A stretch of 64,000 nucleotides of DNA, from the NCBI RefSeq assembly GCF_025144145.1, contig NZ_CP083546.1, positions 822,501 through 886,500 on the forward strand. The letters are read 5' to 3'. Below are positions 21,860 through 30,678 of this stretch, in pieces (the stretch's first letter is position 1; each line of letters opens with the position of its first letter). Source of the stretch: Leisingera sp. M658. Its GTDB lineage: Bacteria > Pseudomonadota > Alphaproteobacteria > Rhodobacterales > Rhodobacteraceae. Made by a program: the position numbers and the translations under genes. The notes below the pieces were generated by a model that searched no databases, was not told the origin of the DNA, and saw only the letters and a list, made by a program, of their open reading frames with translations.

Positions 21860-23023
21860 ATGACCTCATCGAACCCTCTCAGTGTTCTAGCCGGTTACGA
21901 CTCGGCACAGGCCAAACAGGCGGAACTGGCGCAGTCCGGCACCGATTTCACCAAAGACCGGTTTGCAACTGCTAAGCAGATCGCGGCCCTTCATCCCAAG
22001 CGGTTGAATCTGACAGTCCGCCGGATCATCCGCGAAACCGGAACCGCCGTTACGCTGCGGCTTGCCCGGTCAGATGGTGAAATGCTGCCGCCGTTTCAGG
22101 CCGGGCAATACGTCAATCTCTTCGTAATGGTTGATGGAACGCAAACCGCGCGCCCCTTTGCGATCTCTTCGCCACCGCAGATCCGCACCCACTACGACAT
22201 CACTGTGCGTGAGGTGCCCGGCGGATTTGTCAGCTCTTATCTGGTACGCGGCCTGACGGAGGGACAGCTGCTTCAGTCCAGCGGCCCGATGGGAACATTC
22301 TACCACAACCCGTTGTTTCACGGCGATGATCTGGTGTTCTTGGCTGGCGGCTCTGGCGTGGCTCCGGCTATGAGCATGATCCACAATTTTCTCAGCTCCG
22401 CCCGCCCGCCGCGGTTTCACCTGATTTATGGCTCCCGCAATACCGGTGATGTCATCTTTCGCGAACAGCTGCATCAACTCGCAGACCGTCACGAAACCCT
22501 GACGGTTGACGAGGTTATCTCGGAACCTGACGCTGATTATTCCGGGCATTCCGGCTTTCTGAATGCGGATCTGATTGCCAAACTGGTGGGGCCGCTTGAG
22601 GGTAAGACCTTCTACCTCTGCGGGCCGAATGCGATGTATGACTTCTGCCAGCCCGAGCTGACTAAGCTCGGCGTCTCGGAACGTAAAGTACACGTCGAAG
22701 CCAATGGTCCGCCGCCCGTTCCGAACCTGCTTGGCGGCTGGCCTGCCGATGTAACGCTCGACCAAGAGGTTACGGTGACGGTGCGTGGGCGGGGATCCTT
22801 TAGAACCCGCGCGGGTGAGCCGCTGCTTAACGCGCTGGAGCGCAACGGGTTTCAGGTGGAAAACGCCTGCCGCTCCGGAGAGTGCAGCCTCTGCCGGATC
22901 AAGATCCTTTCTGGTGAAGTTTTCAACCCGCCGCAGTCCCGCCTGCGCAGCTCGGACCGCGCCTTTGGCTGGACGCATGCCTGCGTGGCCTATCCGGCGG
23001 GCGATATCGAAATCCTGATTTAA
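21860..23023 (+). CDS. ferredoxin-NAD(P)H reductase with C-terminal 2Fe-2S domain
   Basis: 387 aa. The FAD-binding barrel (residues about 50-145, with RPFAISSPP as the flavin motif) is followed by an NAD(P) domain (FLAGGSGVAPAMSM, FYLCGPNAMYD). The C-terminal plant-type 2Fe-2S domain has CRSGECSLC and a fourth Cys in THACVAYP. It starts 3 nt after the previous stop, so the pair are probably co-translated. It should supply electrons to one of the operon flavoproteins or to an oxygenase elsewhere. Confidence 0.9.
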   Translation: MTSSNPLSVLAGYDSAQAKQAELAQSGTDFTKDRFATAKQIAALHPKRLNLTVRRIIRETGTAVTLRLARSDGEMLPPFQAGQYVNLFVMVDGTQTARPFAISSPPQIRTHYDITVREVPGGFVSSYLVRGLTEGQLLQSSGPMGTFYHNPLFHGDDLVFLAGGSGVAPAMSMIHNFLSSARPPRFHLIYGSRNTGDVIFREQLHQLADRHETLTVDEVISEPDADYSGHSGFLNADLIAKLVGPLEGKTFYLCGPNAMYDFCQPELTKLGVSERKVHVEANGPPPVPNLLGGWPADVTLDQEVTVTVRGRGSFRTRAGEPLLNALERNGFQVENACRSGECSLCRIKILSGEVFNPPQSRLRSSDRAFGWTHACVAYPAGDIEILI

Positions 23024-23054
23024 CGGCACTAACAACACCCGGGGGAGAAAGACC

Positions 23055-24788
23055 ATGCAACAGCCAGAAGCTACAGTGGAAAACACGCAGAAAATTGATG
23101 GTAACAACAGGTTTTGGGCGAAACACTATGCCCCGGACATTCGCGGCTATGATCACCAAACCCGGCGTTACCAGCGTGTATCTGACATTCTTGACACAGC
23201 GGTACGCAGCACACCGGAACGGGTCGGCTTTTCGCTGGTTCTTCCCAGCGGCCATTGTCTGGACAAAACCTATGCTGAGATCGGGCGCGCGTCCGACGCC
23301 ATCGCCTGCTACCTGCGCGAGGATCTTGGCCTTTTTCCGGGTGATGTGGCCGCGATCCAGTTGCCCAACTCGATCCACTACCCGGTCATCTTGTTTGGAG
23401 CCATGAAGGCCGGGCTGAAAGTCACGAACCTCAACCCGCTTTATACGCCGCGCGAGATTGTGCATCAGCTGCAGGATTCCGGGGCAAAGGTGCTGTTTGG
23501 CTTCAATCTGTTTGCCGACCGGCTTCAAACCGCGCTGAAGGACACGGCTGTTGAGCAGGTTGTGATTGCTGCACTTTGGGAGCTTTTCCCGCAGGCCGCC
23601 TCTGATGCTCTCCGCCATACAATCACGGATGTTGCCAAACTTGTTCCGGAGTATTCCTTTGACCATGTGCCGTTCGAAGACGCATTGGCACAGGGGATGG
23701 CTCATGGCGAGATCCGTTATGATCTGTCACAGATTGACCCCGGATCAGCGGCCTTTCTGCAATATACCGGCGGAACCACAGGTGTAAGCAAGGGGGCCGA
23801 ACTGACCCACGACAATGTCACCCATGTTCTGGAGATGCTGAACGCCTGTGTGCATGGCGCAATGCAGAAAACGGACCATGGGCAGATGTCCATCCTGACG
23901 GTGATCCCTTACTATCATATTTTCGCTTTGATCGTGAATCTCATGCACTTCACCGCTGCTTCGGGCCGCAATGTGCTGATTCCCAACCCCAATCCGATTG
24001 CCAATCTGAAACCGGCCTTCGACAACTATGACATTGATTGGCTAACCGGGGTCGATACATTGTTCAACGGGCTGATGGCTCAGGATTGGTTCCAGCAGAC
24101 ACCGCCGCAGATCGGATTGGCCATTGGCGGCGGCACCTCGTTGCGGCCGGATACCGCCCGCCGCTGGAGCGAGCAAATCGGCCCGATTGTCGAAGGCTAC
24201 GGCATGACCGAAACCACTTGCATGATCGCGCTCAGCCCTCTGGACGGCAGCGACAAACCCGGCACTGCCGGACGGCCGGTGCCGGGGCTGGATATCAAAA
24301 TCACCCGTTCTGACGGCGCGCCGGTTGGGATCGGCGAGGCTGGCGAGCTGCATGTCCGCGGTCCCAATATCGCGACTGCATACTTGAACCGCCCTGACGC
24401 ATCCGCCGAGACCTTTGCCGATGGCTGGATGGCGACTGGCGATATTGTCACAATGGACGCCGAAGGTCATCTCGCCATTGTCGACCGCAAAAAGGATATG
24501 ATCCTGGTCAGCGGTTTCAATGTTTACCCGAACGAGCTGGAGGCGGTGATACAATCCATGCCAGGTGTGGCTGAAGTTGCCGTTGTCGGTGAAGCGCATC
24601 CCACCCGCGGTGAAAGCCCTGCCGCTTTTGTGACGCGGGCCGACCCCGCCGTCACAGAAGAAAAGGTCATCGAGTACTGCCGCGCCAATCTCACCGCCTA
24701 TAAGGTGCCGACCCAAGTCCATTTCCTCGAGGAACTGCCCAAAAGTTCGGTTGGCAAAATATTGCGAAAGGAACTGCGGAATTGCTGA
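23055..24788 (+). CDS. acyl-CoA ligase (long-chain fatty acid--CoA ligase type)
   Basis: 577 aa, the full length of the AMP-binding ligase family. ATP loop YTGGTTGVSKG (residues 237-247), adenylate motif EGYGMTE, the hinge DRKKDMILVSGFNVYPNELE, and C-terminal catalytic Lys in KSSVGKILRKEL. GGGGGAG precedes the ATG. It activates a carboxylic acid to its CoA thioester and closes the operon that begins with the BASS importer. The acid itself is not identifiable from sequence. Confidence 0.92.
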   Translation: MQQPEATVENTQKIDGNNRFWAKHYAPDIRGYDHQTRRYQRVSDILDTAVRSTPERVGFSLVLPSGHCLDKTYAEIGRASDAIACYLREDLGLFPGDVAAIQLPNSIHYPVILFGAMKAGLKVTNLNPLYTPREIVHQLQDSGAKVLFGFNLFADRLQTALKDTAVEQVVIAALWELFPQAASDALRHTITDVAKLVPEYSFDHVPFEDALAQGMAHGEIRYDLSQIDPGSAAFLQYTGGTTGVSKGAELTHDNVTHVLEMLNACVHGAMQKTDHGQMSILTVIPYYHIFALIVNLMHFTAASGRNVLIPNPNPIANLKPAFDNYDIDWLTGVDTLFNGLMAQDWFQQTPPQIGLAIGGGTSLRPDTARRWSEQIGPIVEGYGMTETTCMIALSPLDGSDKPGTAGRPVPGLDIKITRSDGAPVGIGEAGELHVRGPNIATAYLNRPDASAETFADGWMATGDIVTMDAEGHLAIVDRKKDMILVSGFNVYPNELEAVIQSMPGVAEVAVVGEAHPTRGESPAAFVTRADPAVTEEKVIEYCRANLTAYKVPTQVHFLEELPKSSVGKILRKELRNC

Positions 24789-24825
24789 TGCAGGCCCTTT
24801 TACCCTGGTAGGCTGACTGGGCAAT

Positions 24826-25135
24826 TGAATGGCCCCTCGTTTCTTAGACGCTTTGCTTGGTAATTTTGGAAGCAAGAAGACAGTGATGTCAGGGATTGGT
24901 TTTACAGATGAGTTCAAGCGTGATGCGGTCGCACAGGTAGTGGACCGCGGATATTCAGTTGCTGAGGCGTCCGAGCGTCTTGGGATCGGCACCAAGTCAC
25001 GTTGATACGTGGAAAGCCCAGTTTTCGCAGCCGCGTAAACAGATCAAGGGGAACACAGAACAGGCCTCAGAGATCAAACGCTTGAAGAAGGAACTGGCCC
25101 GTGTTTCGGAGGAGCGCGATATCTTAAAAAACGGT
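24826..25135 (+). pseudogene. IS3-family element, left-end and orfA remnant
   Basis: The IS end starts near TGAATGGCCCC (24826). OrfA begins at ATG 24886 with a transposase_8 HTH (FTDEFKRDAVAQVVDRGYSV). A frameshift falls near 24998, and the coiled region continues in another frame (EIKRLKKELARVSEERDILK). Homology then stops around 25135 and no orfB follows. This begins the nested-IS zone behind the CoA ligase. Confidence 0.8.
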
Positions 25136-25531
25136 TCCGGGCCACCGCTCGCCTGTGCGCGCTATAAACAGCTCGTGCTATACTTTGCCCGAAGGGCAGT
25201 TGCCGATGGCTTATTGGAGGGTCTGACCCCGTTAAAAAACGTGGCACATGGGCTGATGCGCACTTGAGAGTGGTGACGCCGCCTTTGCGGCGATCCCGGT
25301 TAGGAAGATGACGAACTTGCATGGCCCACGTCCTTCGGTTTGAACGGAGGAGATGTCATGACAAAGCCCAAGACCAGCGACCACCCGGATCTTAAGAAGG
25401 TCAACTCCAATGCGGCGGCGGTTGATATCGGCTCGACCATGCACATGGCAGCTGTAAACCCTGACACTGATACCATGTCGGTGCGCGCCTTCGGGACGTT
25501 CACCCTGGCCTGCCCCCTGCTGGCCCCTCGT

Positions 25532-26422
25532 TCATAATGAGAGTCTGCAGGTTGGATTTTGGTATTCTGGTTCCCCGTCTGGCGCAAGCGCGCCGGGCGC
25601 GGAGCCCTCAAATTGCTCAAGCGTTCGGCGCGCTTGCTGCGGCGTCTGGTTGGCCAGTGACGAGTGTGGCCTGATCGTATTGTAGTCGTAGCGCCAGAGG
25701 GCCAGCTTACGGCGAGCGTCGTCCAGGCTGTCGAATATCTCCTCGTTCAGCAGTTCGTCCCGGAGACTGCCGTTGAAGCTTTCGATGAACGCGTTCTGCT
25801 GCGGCTTGCCCGGATCGATGTAGTGCCAAGGCACGGTGTTCTCGTCGGCCCATTTCAGGATCGCCCGACTTGTGAACTCGGTTCCATTGTCGCTAACAAT
25901 GCAGCCGGGCTTGCTGTAGACCCGGATCAGGGCGCTGAGCTCCCGGGCAACCCGTGCGCCGGAGAGGCTCGTGTCCGCGACAAGGCACAGGCATTCCCGA
26001 GTGCAGTCGTCGATTACCGCCAAGATCCGGAACTTCCGCGAGGCGCCGAAGCTGTCGGACATGAAGTCCAAGGACCAGCGCGCATTGGGTTGTCCCGCGA
26101 CCGGCATCGGCGTCCTCGTCCCACGTGCGCGTTTCCGGCCACGCCGCCGCTTCACGGACAGCCCTTCTTCGCGATAGATCCTGTAGAGCTTCTTGTGGTT
26201 CATTGTCATGCCCTTGCGTTCCAGCAGTACGCCGATCCGGCGGTAGCCGAACCTGCGCCGCTTGGCGGCGATCTCCTGCATCTCCTTGCGGATATCGACA
26301 CTGTCCGGCGGGCGTTCACGCCGGACGGTCTTGGGGTCGACACCAACCAGCCTGCAGGCCCTGCGCTGCCAGATGCCATGATCCCGCATCACCCGGAGCG
26401 CCGCATCTCGCCGCTTGATCAA
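25532..26422 (-). CDS. IS3-family transposase orfB
   Basis: 296 aa. The HTH-like region (residues 1-60, [16 protein letters not shown]) precedes the integrase core with the DDE residues: D in [11 protein letters not shown] in [11 protein letters not shown] in [17 protein letters not shown]. It ends [16 protein letters not shown] plus a tail. It is normally made as an OrfAB fusion by programmed frameshifting near 26425. No disruption is seen. Confidence 0.9.
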   Translation of the reverse strand: MIKRRDAALRVMRDHGIWQRRACRLVGVDPKTVRRERPPDSVDIRKEMQEIAAKRRRFGYRRIGVLLERKGMTMNHKKLYRIYREEGLSVKRRRGRKRARGTRTPMPVAGQPNARWSLDFMSDSFGASRKFRILAVIDDCTRECLCLVADTSLSGARVARELSALIRVYSKPGCIVSDNGTEFTSRAILKWADENTVPWHYIDPGKPQQNAFIESFNGSLRDELLNEEIFDSLDDARRKLALWRYDYNTIRPHSSLANQTPQQARRTLEQFEGSAPGALAPDGEPEYQNPTCRLSL

Positions 26423-26427
26423 TGTCG

Positions 26428-26691
26428 TCAGTTCTTTCCCAGCAGGTCTTTCAGCACTACGTTGTCCAGCATCGTGTCTGCCAGCCGCCGCTTGAGCTTG
26501 GCATTCTCATCCTCGAGCGCCTTCAGCCTGGCCGCCTCGGACACTTCCATACCGCCATACTTGGCCTTCAGTTTGTAGAACGTGGCGGTGCTCAGGTCAT
26601 GCCTGCGGCACACCTCAGCCGTCGGCATCCCGGCCTCCTGTTCCTTGATCATCCCGATTATCTGCGCCTCGGTGAAACGGCTCTTTCGCAT
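26428..26691 (-). CDS. IS3-family transposase orfA
   Basis: 87 aa with the transposase_8 HTH ([32 protein letters not shown]). A leucine-rich coiled segment follows ([20 protein letters not shown]). The stop is 6 nt before the orfB start, in the arrangement used for -1 frameshifting. Confidence 0.9.
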   Translation of the reverse strand: MRKSRFTEAQIIGMIKEQEAGMPTAEVCRRHDLSTATFYKLKAKYGGMEVSEAARLKALEDENAKLKRRLADTMLDNVVLKDLLGKN

Positions 26692-26942
26692 GTGTCTACT
26701 CCTTCAGAGTTGGCGCAGACTCTACATCACGGTGAGGGATTTCGCGGGGGGCAGGTCAACCCAAGACCTGGACGACCTTGCCGCATGGTTCCGGTCGTGC
26801 GGTATTCCCACCGTGGCGATGGAGTCGACCGGCGTTTACTGGATACCGGCCTTTGAGATCCTGGAGGCGCACGGCTTCGAGGTCATCCTTGTGAATGCCC
26901 GCTATGCCAAGAACGTAAGCGGCGTCTCCACCTCACCCTGGA

Positions 26943-27160
26943 TCAGCTTGACAGCTGGAAGTTCCAGGGGAGGAGTTCATCGAGCCGGTTAGCGGGGTGA
27001 CCTGCAGCGATGGCTTCGAGGGTGGCCTTGAGGTAGGCGAAGGGCTCGGCGCCGTTGATCTTTGCCGTGGCGATGAGCGAAGCGATGCGGCCGCAGGCAC
27101 GGCCGCCTTCATCATGGCCGGCGAATAGCGCGTTCTTTCTTGTGAGGGCCAGTTCCCGTT
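26943..27160 (-). pseudogene. IS66 TnpC C-terminal remnant
   Basis: On the minus strand the segment reads LTRKNALFAGHDEGG, then IASLIATAKINGAEPFAYLK and ends LDELLPWNFQLSS plus TGA at 26943-26945. This is the invariant tail of IS66 transposases. The catalytic portion is missing. Confidence 0.85.
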
Positions 27161-27461
27161 CATTCTGCCCATGTCGGGCAGACTTGTCGCGTTCATTATC
27201 GATGGCATGCCTATTTCGGATCAGATGTAACGGTTTTTCGCGCCCTGCGGCGGGGTGACGGCCAGTATGTTGCGCTGGAACGCGATCCCGGGGTCGCGGT
27301 CATGTCGCCGGCCTGGGTCCTAGACGCTTCGGCTTGTTCAGTGATGACACTTGGGTCACCGATGGTCTCGACCGTTGCTTTGGTTGATCTGCATGCAGTT
27401 CTCAGATCTCTGGGGTTCCGGCGAGAATTTGTCGATGAAGGATCGGCAATGAAGGCCGAGC

Positions 27462-27629
27462 ATGATCCCGAAGCATCGAATAGAACAGGCACAGTTGCCC
27501 CTGCCATTTCAACCGAACCCAATAGCGAGACTTTCGAAGGAGGACTGGACAACCGCTCTGACGGTGCTGGCGCAATTGCTGCTGGCGGCCGCCGGGGCCA
27601 ATCCGGAGGAGGTGGAAGATGAGCGTTGA
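27462..27629 (+). CDS. small ORF upstream of recombinase fragment
   Basis: 55 aa from ATG 27462 (MIPKHRIEQAQLPLPFQPNP...). It ends in a TGA that overlaps the ATG of the recombinase fragment by about 11 nt. Small accessory ORFs in this position and overlap are common next to site-specific serine recombinases in alphaproteobacterial elements. Function unknown, and it may be non-functional in this remnant. Confidence 0.4.
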   Translation: MIPKHRIEQAQLPLPFQPNPIARLSKEDWTTALTVLAQLLLAAAGANPEEVEDER

Positions 27630-27755
27630 ACATGGCGCTTCGCTGCCGCCCGCCCTTCTGCAGCGCCGGGCCGTTGTTTATGTCCGGCAATCGACCCAAA
27701 CCCAGGTCATGGTCAATCTGGAGAGTCAGCGTCGGCAATACGATTTGGTTGAGAC
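27619..27755 (+). pseudogene. serine recombinase, N-terminal fragment
   Basis: About 45 residues match the start of the resolvase catalytic domain: RRAVVYVRQSTQTQV, with the nucleophile Ser in RQST, and ESQRRQYDLVETAR. Homology then stops abruptly into an IS66 tnpA fragment. It is a different recombinase type from the C-terminal piece at 1835-2340, so the two are not halves of one gene. Confidence 0.75.
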
Positions 27756-27756
27756 A

Positions 27757-27868
27757 GCGCGTGGGTATCCGCCACAGCCCGGGCCTTGGCTTCATCCGGC
27801 CAACGCCGGTGACCCGACGCGTAGATTTCCACGCCCAACGATTTGAGAAACGAATTTGTAGCGCACAT
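27757..27868 (-). pseudogene. IS66 TnpA N-terminal remnant
   Basis: ATG 27868 on the minus strand gives a short frame with GHRRWPDEAKARAVAD, the start of the IS66 OrfA HTH domain. It then breaks off at the recombinase fragment. Together with the TnpC tail it defines the two edges of the IS66-ended cassette. Confidence 0.7.
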
Positions 27869-28066
27869 TGCGAAACGCACTCCCCACTGTGAGATGTGCA
27901 AGATCTCGCAGCACGGGATAGGCGCTACAACGTGGGGCCGGGACAGCGATTACCCAAGAACGTTCCGGGCCGCAAAACCGATATCAGCGACGCCGGATGG
28001 CTGCGGCAGCTACATTCCTATGGTCTGCTGCGTGGTAGCTTCCGACCCGAGGCCGAGATAGCCACT

Positions 28067-28385
28067 CCCCGATCTTGGCGTGCAGGTCTTTGACTTGTTC
28101 TTCATCGACTTCAGGTGCCTTCCGACTGTTGCGCTCAAACACGCCAGACGCGCCTTCATGCAGAGCCCGCTTCCATTGATGGACCATCGTGGGATGCACC
28201 CCAAATCGGCTTGCCAGTTCGCTGACCGTTTTTTCGCGCTTTCAGCGCTTGTAACGCCACCTTGGCCTTGAAATCTGGATGGTGTTGCTTCCGTTTCGAT
28301 AAATCTGATCTCCTTCGTGTTGAAGATCAGCAGATAGAAAATTGCAGCTTACGTGAGTGTCCGGATTACGGAGGGTAGCTCACTC
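28067..28385 (-). pseudogene. IS3-family end with orfA remnant
   Basis: Minus-strand frame with HPDFKAKVALQALK and, after a frameshift, SELASRFGVHPTMVHQWKRA and EEQVKDLHAKIGE. The outer end GAGCTACCCTCCG... (28385 leftwards) matches the ends of the deleted element at 41935-42298. The orfB part is missing, cut where IS110 sequence begins. Confidence 0.75.
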
Positions 28386-28395
28386 CGGGCCGGTT

Positions 28396-29316
28396 TCACG
28401 GGGCAGGGCCACTTTGAATGTATTTGTCTCTACAGTTGAACAGATGGCTCAAAAATGAATCGACTATCGTTGATGTCGGTCTATGAAGCGGTCGCCACAG
28501 TTTGACAGTAAACTTGCCTGCACCTCTCATCGGGCGCACGCCAATCTGGTGATCCTTGGGAAAGCTCTTCGCAGTAAAAACGCTCACAACAGCAACGCCC
28601 ACACCCTTCGCAACCATCGAAGCAACAGTTGTAGACATTGGTGTTTCAACACGCACAAATGGGTCTATTCCAATCTCTGCAAAGGCATCATCCATTCTCT
28701 TCCTGTGAGCGTCGTGAGGCGGAAAGACAATCAAAGGCTCGTCTGCAAGGTCTTTCAGGGACAGCGTTTCGATGTTCTCGAACCGGTGTCCCTTCGGGAA
28801 AATACAGACCAAATCCGGCTCTGCAAAAATCTCAGTGGCAACTCCTGGAGGGTCGCTGCTGTATTCGGCCAAAGCGAGATCAAATCGTTGCGCAGACATC
28901 ATTTCCGCAATGATATTTGACCGTCTGGTTTCGACAGAAACGCTTACTTCCGGGAACTCTTCGCAGAAGAGGGCCACCGCGTCCGAAATGAATCCATATG
29001 ATAAAACGGGCGCACAAACGATGCCCACGTGGCCTTTTTGTTTGAGGCGCAGCGCGGTCGCAGTCTGTTGGATTCGCTCCAACCCAACATAAGAGCTCTC
29101 CACTTCCTCATAGAGAACTTGACCTTCCTGCGTTAGGTGAAGGCGACCCTTAACGCGATCAAAAAGGCGCACCTTGGTAATTTCCTCCAGCCGCAGGATC
29201 GACCGGCTGATTGAGGATTGGCTGGTGTTCATTATCTCTGCAGCGGCGGTTGCGGTGCCGACTGTTACGACCGCTCTGAATGCTTCAATCATTCTGTCGT
29301 TGATACGTATCGACAT
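28396..29316 (-). CDS. LysR-family transcriptional regulator
   Basis: 306 aa. The N-terminal winged HTH is clear (MIEAFRAVVTVGTATAAAEIMNTS... SSISRSILRLEE). A LysR substrate domain follows, with VGIVCAPVLSYGFISDAV and a conserved effector pocket. The sequence style is closest to OccR/NocR-type regulators of amino acid or opine catabolism. It lies 300 nt divergent from the Aap-type amino-acid transporter, which it most likely controls. The stop lies 10 nt from an IS remnant. Confidence 0.9.
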   Translation of the reverse strand: MSIRINDRMIEAFRAVVTVGTATAAAEIMNTSQSSISRSILRLEEITKVRLFDRVKGRLHLTQEGQVLYEEVESSYVGLERIQQTATALRLKQKGHVGIVCAPVLSYGFISDAVALFCEEFPEVSVSVETRRSNIIAEMMSAQRFDLALAEYSSDPPGVATEIFAEPDLVCIFPKGHRFENIETLSLKDLADEPLIVFPPHDAHRKRMDDAFAEIGIDPFVRVETPMSTTVASMVAKGVGVAVVSVFTAKSFPKDHQIGVRPMRGAGKFTVKLWRPLHRPTSTIVDSFLSHLFNCRDKYIQSGPAP

Positions 29317-29616
29317 TGCCAGAGAGCTTTCGAGTTAGGGACGTCCGGAAGGTCCACGATCCGCTCAGGACCCAACGTGGAGCTCGCTTCATATCAATAA
29401 TGCATAGACTTGATAGCAGCAAGCATTGGTTTGGATGGTGAACGGGCGGTAACCTTTTCTACACCATCGGCTGCCAAGGCCAGCAGAACTTCACTGAGGG
29501 CTGTCTCGAGCAAACACCAGACCAGGAAAATGCTCAGACCATTCAGTGAATTTAGTGAGCTGAGCTTCGAGCTGTCATTTGGGTAATGAACATGAATTCT
29601 TCCAACGGAGGGGAAA
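29317..29616. promoter_or_regulatory. lysR / transporter divergent promoter region
   Basis: 300 nt without a gene. An interrupted dyad GCTCAG...CTGAGC lies at about 29530-29565, which could be a LysR-type site. GGAGGGG precedes the SBP start. No other clear element seen. Confidence 0.4.
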
Positions 29617-30660
29617 ATGAAGAACCTGTTTTCAATGCTATCCTGCGCAGCAATGGCGGCTGGGGGACTTAGCATTGCGGCTCCTGCAGCTGCGCAATCC
29701 ACCCTTGAAACCGTAAAGGCCCGAGGTCATCTCAACTGCCAGGTTGGGCCGCCGCGTGCAGGGTTTTATCAACTGCTCGAAAGTGGCGACTGGGAAGGCA
29801 GCGATGTAGCGGTCTGCCGCGCAATGGCCGCTGCAATCTTCGGAGACCCGAACAAAGTTGAGTTCCAGTCCGTTTCAGCATCCGTGCGCTTCACATCTCT
29901 TGCCAATGGCGAATCTGATGTGCTTTCCCGGACGGCCACCTGGACTGTTGGTCGTGACGCAGCCCTGGGCATCGATTTTACCGCTCCGGTGTTCCACGAT
30001 GGCCAAGGTTTTCTTGTGCGCAAAGACAGTGGTATCAAGAGTGCCTTTGATCTGACAGGTGCCACGGTTTGCGTGATTACCGGGCACACTTCGGAAGCGA
30101 CCCTTCAGGATTTCAGCCGAGCCAATAATCTGGATATTCAGGCTGTTGCGTTCGACGATTCCGCTATCGTCAACGAAACCTACCTAAATGGCGGGTGTGA
30201 TGCGATCACCACCGACAAGGGGGTTCTTGCCTCAGAAGCCCGTGGTTTCCCGGAACCGTCCGAACATGTCGTATTGCCGGAAATCCTGAGCAAAGAGCCA
30301 CTGACACCTGCGGTTCGCAATGGTGACAACCAGTGGGGCGACATCGTTCAGTGGACCGTATTTGCGTTGATCAATGCCGAAGAACTGGGCATCACCCAGG
30401 CGAATGTCGAAGAGATTGCAGCCAATCCGCCTAACCCGCTTGTTGCCCGTTTCCTGGGCGCCGAAGGCGAGCTGAACACGGGCCTTGGTCTTCCAAAGGA
30501 CTGGGTTGTGCATGCGATCAAAGCTGTTGGCAACTACGGTGAGATCTACGAACACTACTTGGGTGATGGTCGTCCCGAGGCGCTGGGTATTCCCCGTGCA
30601 GGTTCTGCTAATGCGCTTTGGACCGAAGGCGGTCTGATGTTCTCACCCCCTTTCCGTTGA
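29617..30660 (+). CDS. aapJ: amino-acid ABC transporter substrate-binding protein (AapJ/BztA type)
   Basis: 347 aa with a signal peptide ending near APAAAQS (residue about 26). The mature start TLETVKARGHLNCQVGPPRAGF and the block SDVLSRTATWTVGRDAALGIDF are characteristic of AapJ/BztA general L-amino-acid or Glu/Gln/Asp/Asn binding proteins. It is the first gene of a four-gene transporter operon. Expected to be periplasmic. Exact ligand range is not readable, and the nearby beta-hydroxy amino-acid enzymes suggest which substrates matter. Confidence 0.92.
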   Translation: MKNLFSMLSCAAMAAGGLSIAAPAAAQSTLETVKARGHLNCQVGPPRAGFYQLLESGDWEGSDVAVCRAMAAAIFGDPNKVEFQSVSASVRFTSLANGESDVLSRTATWTVGRDAALGIDFTAPVFHDGQGFLVRKDSGIKSAFDLTGATVCVITGHTSEATLQDFSRANNLDIQAVAFDDSAIVNETYLNGGCDAITTDKGVLASEARGFPEPSEHVVLPEILSKEPLTPAVRNGDNQWGDIVQWTVFALINAEELGITQANVEEIAANPPNPLVARFLGAEGELNTGLGLPKDWVVHAIKAVGNYGEIYEHYLGDGRPEALGIPRAGSANALWTEGGLMFSPPFR

Positions 30661-30678
30661 TCTGAAAGGAACCTAACA

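Larger units (their letters stand above)
25506..26758 (-). mobile_element. intact IS3-family (IS407-like) element in IS110
   Basis: 1253 bp with imperfect inverted ends TGGCCTGCCCCC (25506) and TGACCTGCCCCC (minus strand at 26758). It is flanked by a 4-bp direct repeat ACCC (25502-25505 and 26759-26762), the length expected for this IS group. OrfA and orfB are both open, so it may be active. Excision of the element plus one ACCC restores the IS110 reading frame. Confidence 0.9.
26915..27953 (-). mobile_element. IS66-ended cassette inserted in IS110
   Basis: 1039 bp bounded by IS66-type ends GTAAGCGGCG (26915) and GTAATCGCTG (minus strand at 27953), with an exact 8-bp duplication CCAAGAAC (26907-26914 and 27954-27961). 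Only the tnpC tail and the tnpA start remain at the edges. The middle holds a small ORF and a serine-recombinase N-terminus. Full IS66 elements are about 2.5-2.8 kb, so this is a deleted or cargo-carrying derivative. Confidence 0.85.
25240..28066 (+). pseudogene. IS110-family transposase, split in three by later insertions
   Basis: Three co-linear pieces join exactly. 25358-25505 is the N-terminus with VDIGSTMHMAAVNPDTD and ends GTFT. 26759-26914 continues QDLDDLAAWFRSCG and MESTGVYWIPAFEIL. 27954-28066 continues after AKN as VPGRKTDISDAGWLRQLHSY. Removing the two insertions with one copy of each target duplication restores the DEDD-type IS110 frame. The C-terminal part after PEAEIAT is lost. 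Upstream non-coding IS sequence begins about 25240. Confidence 0.85.

Noticed and set aside
24042-24995. 317-codon minus-strand frame over the end of the CoA ligase
   Set aside because: Antisense shadow; the plus-strand ligase motifs are intact throughout.
27211-27795. 194-codon minus-strand frame in the IS66-ended cassette
   Set aside because: It is opposite the recombinase N-terminus and a coupled small ORF, has low-complexity Arg/Pro/Ser composition, and resembles no family.
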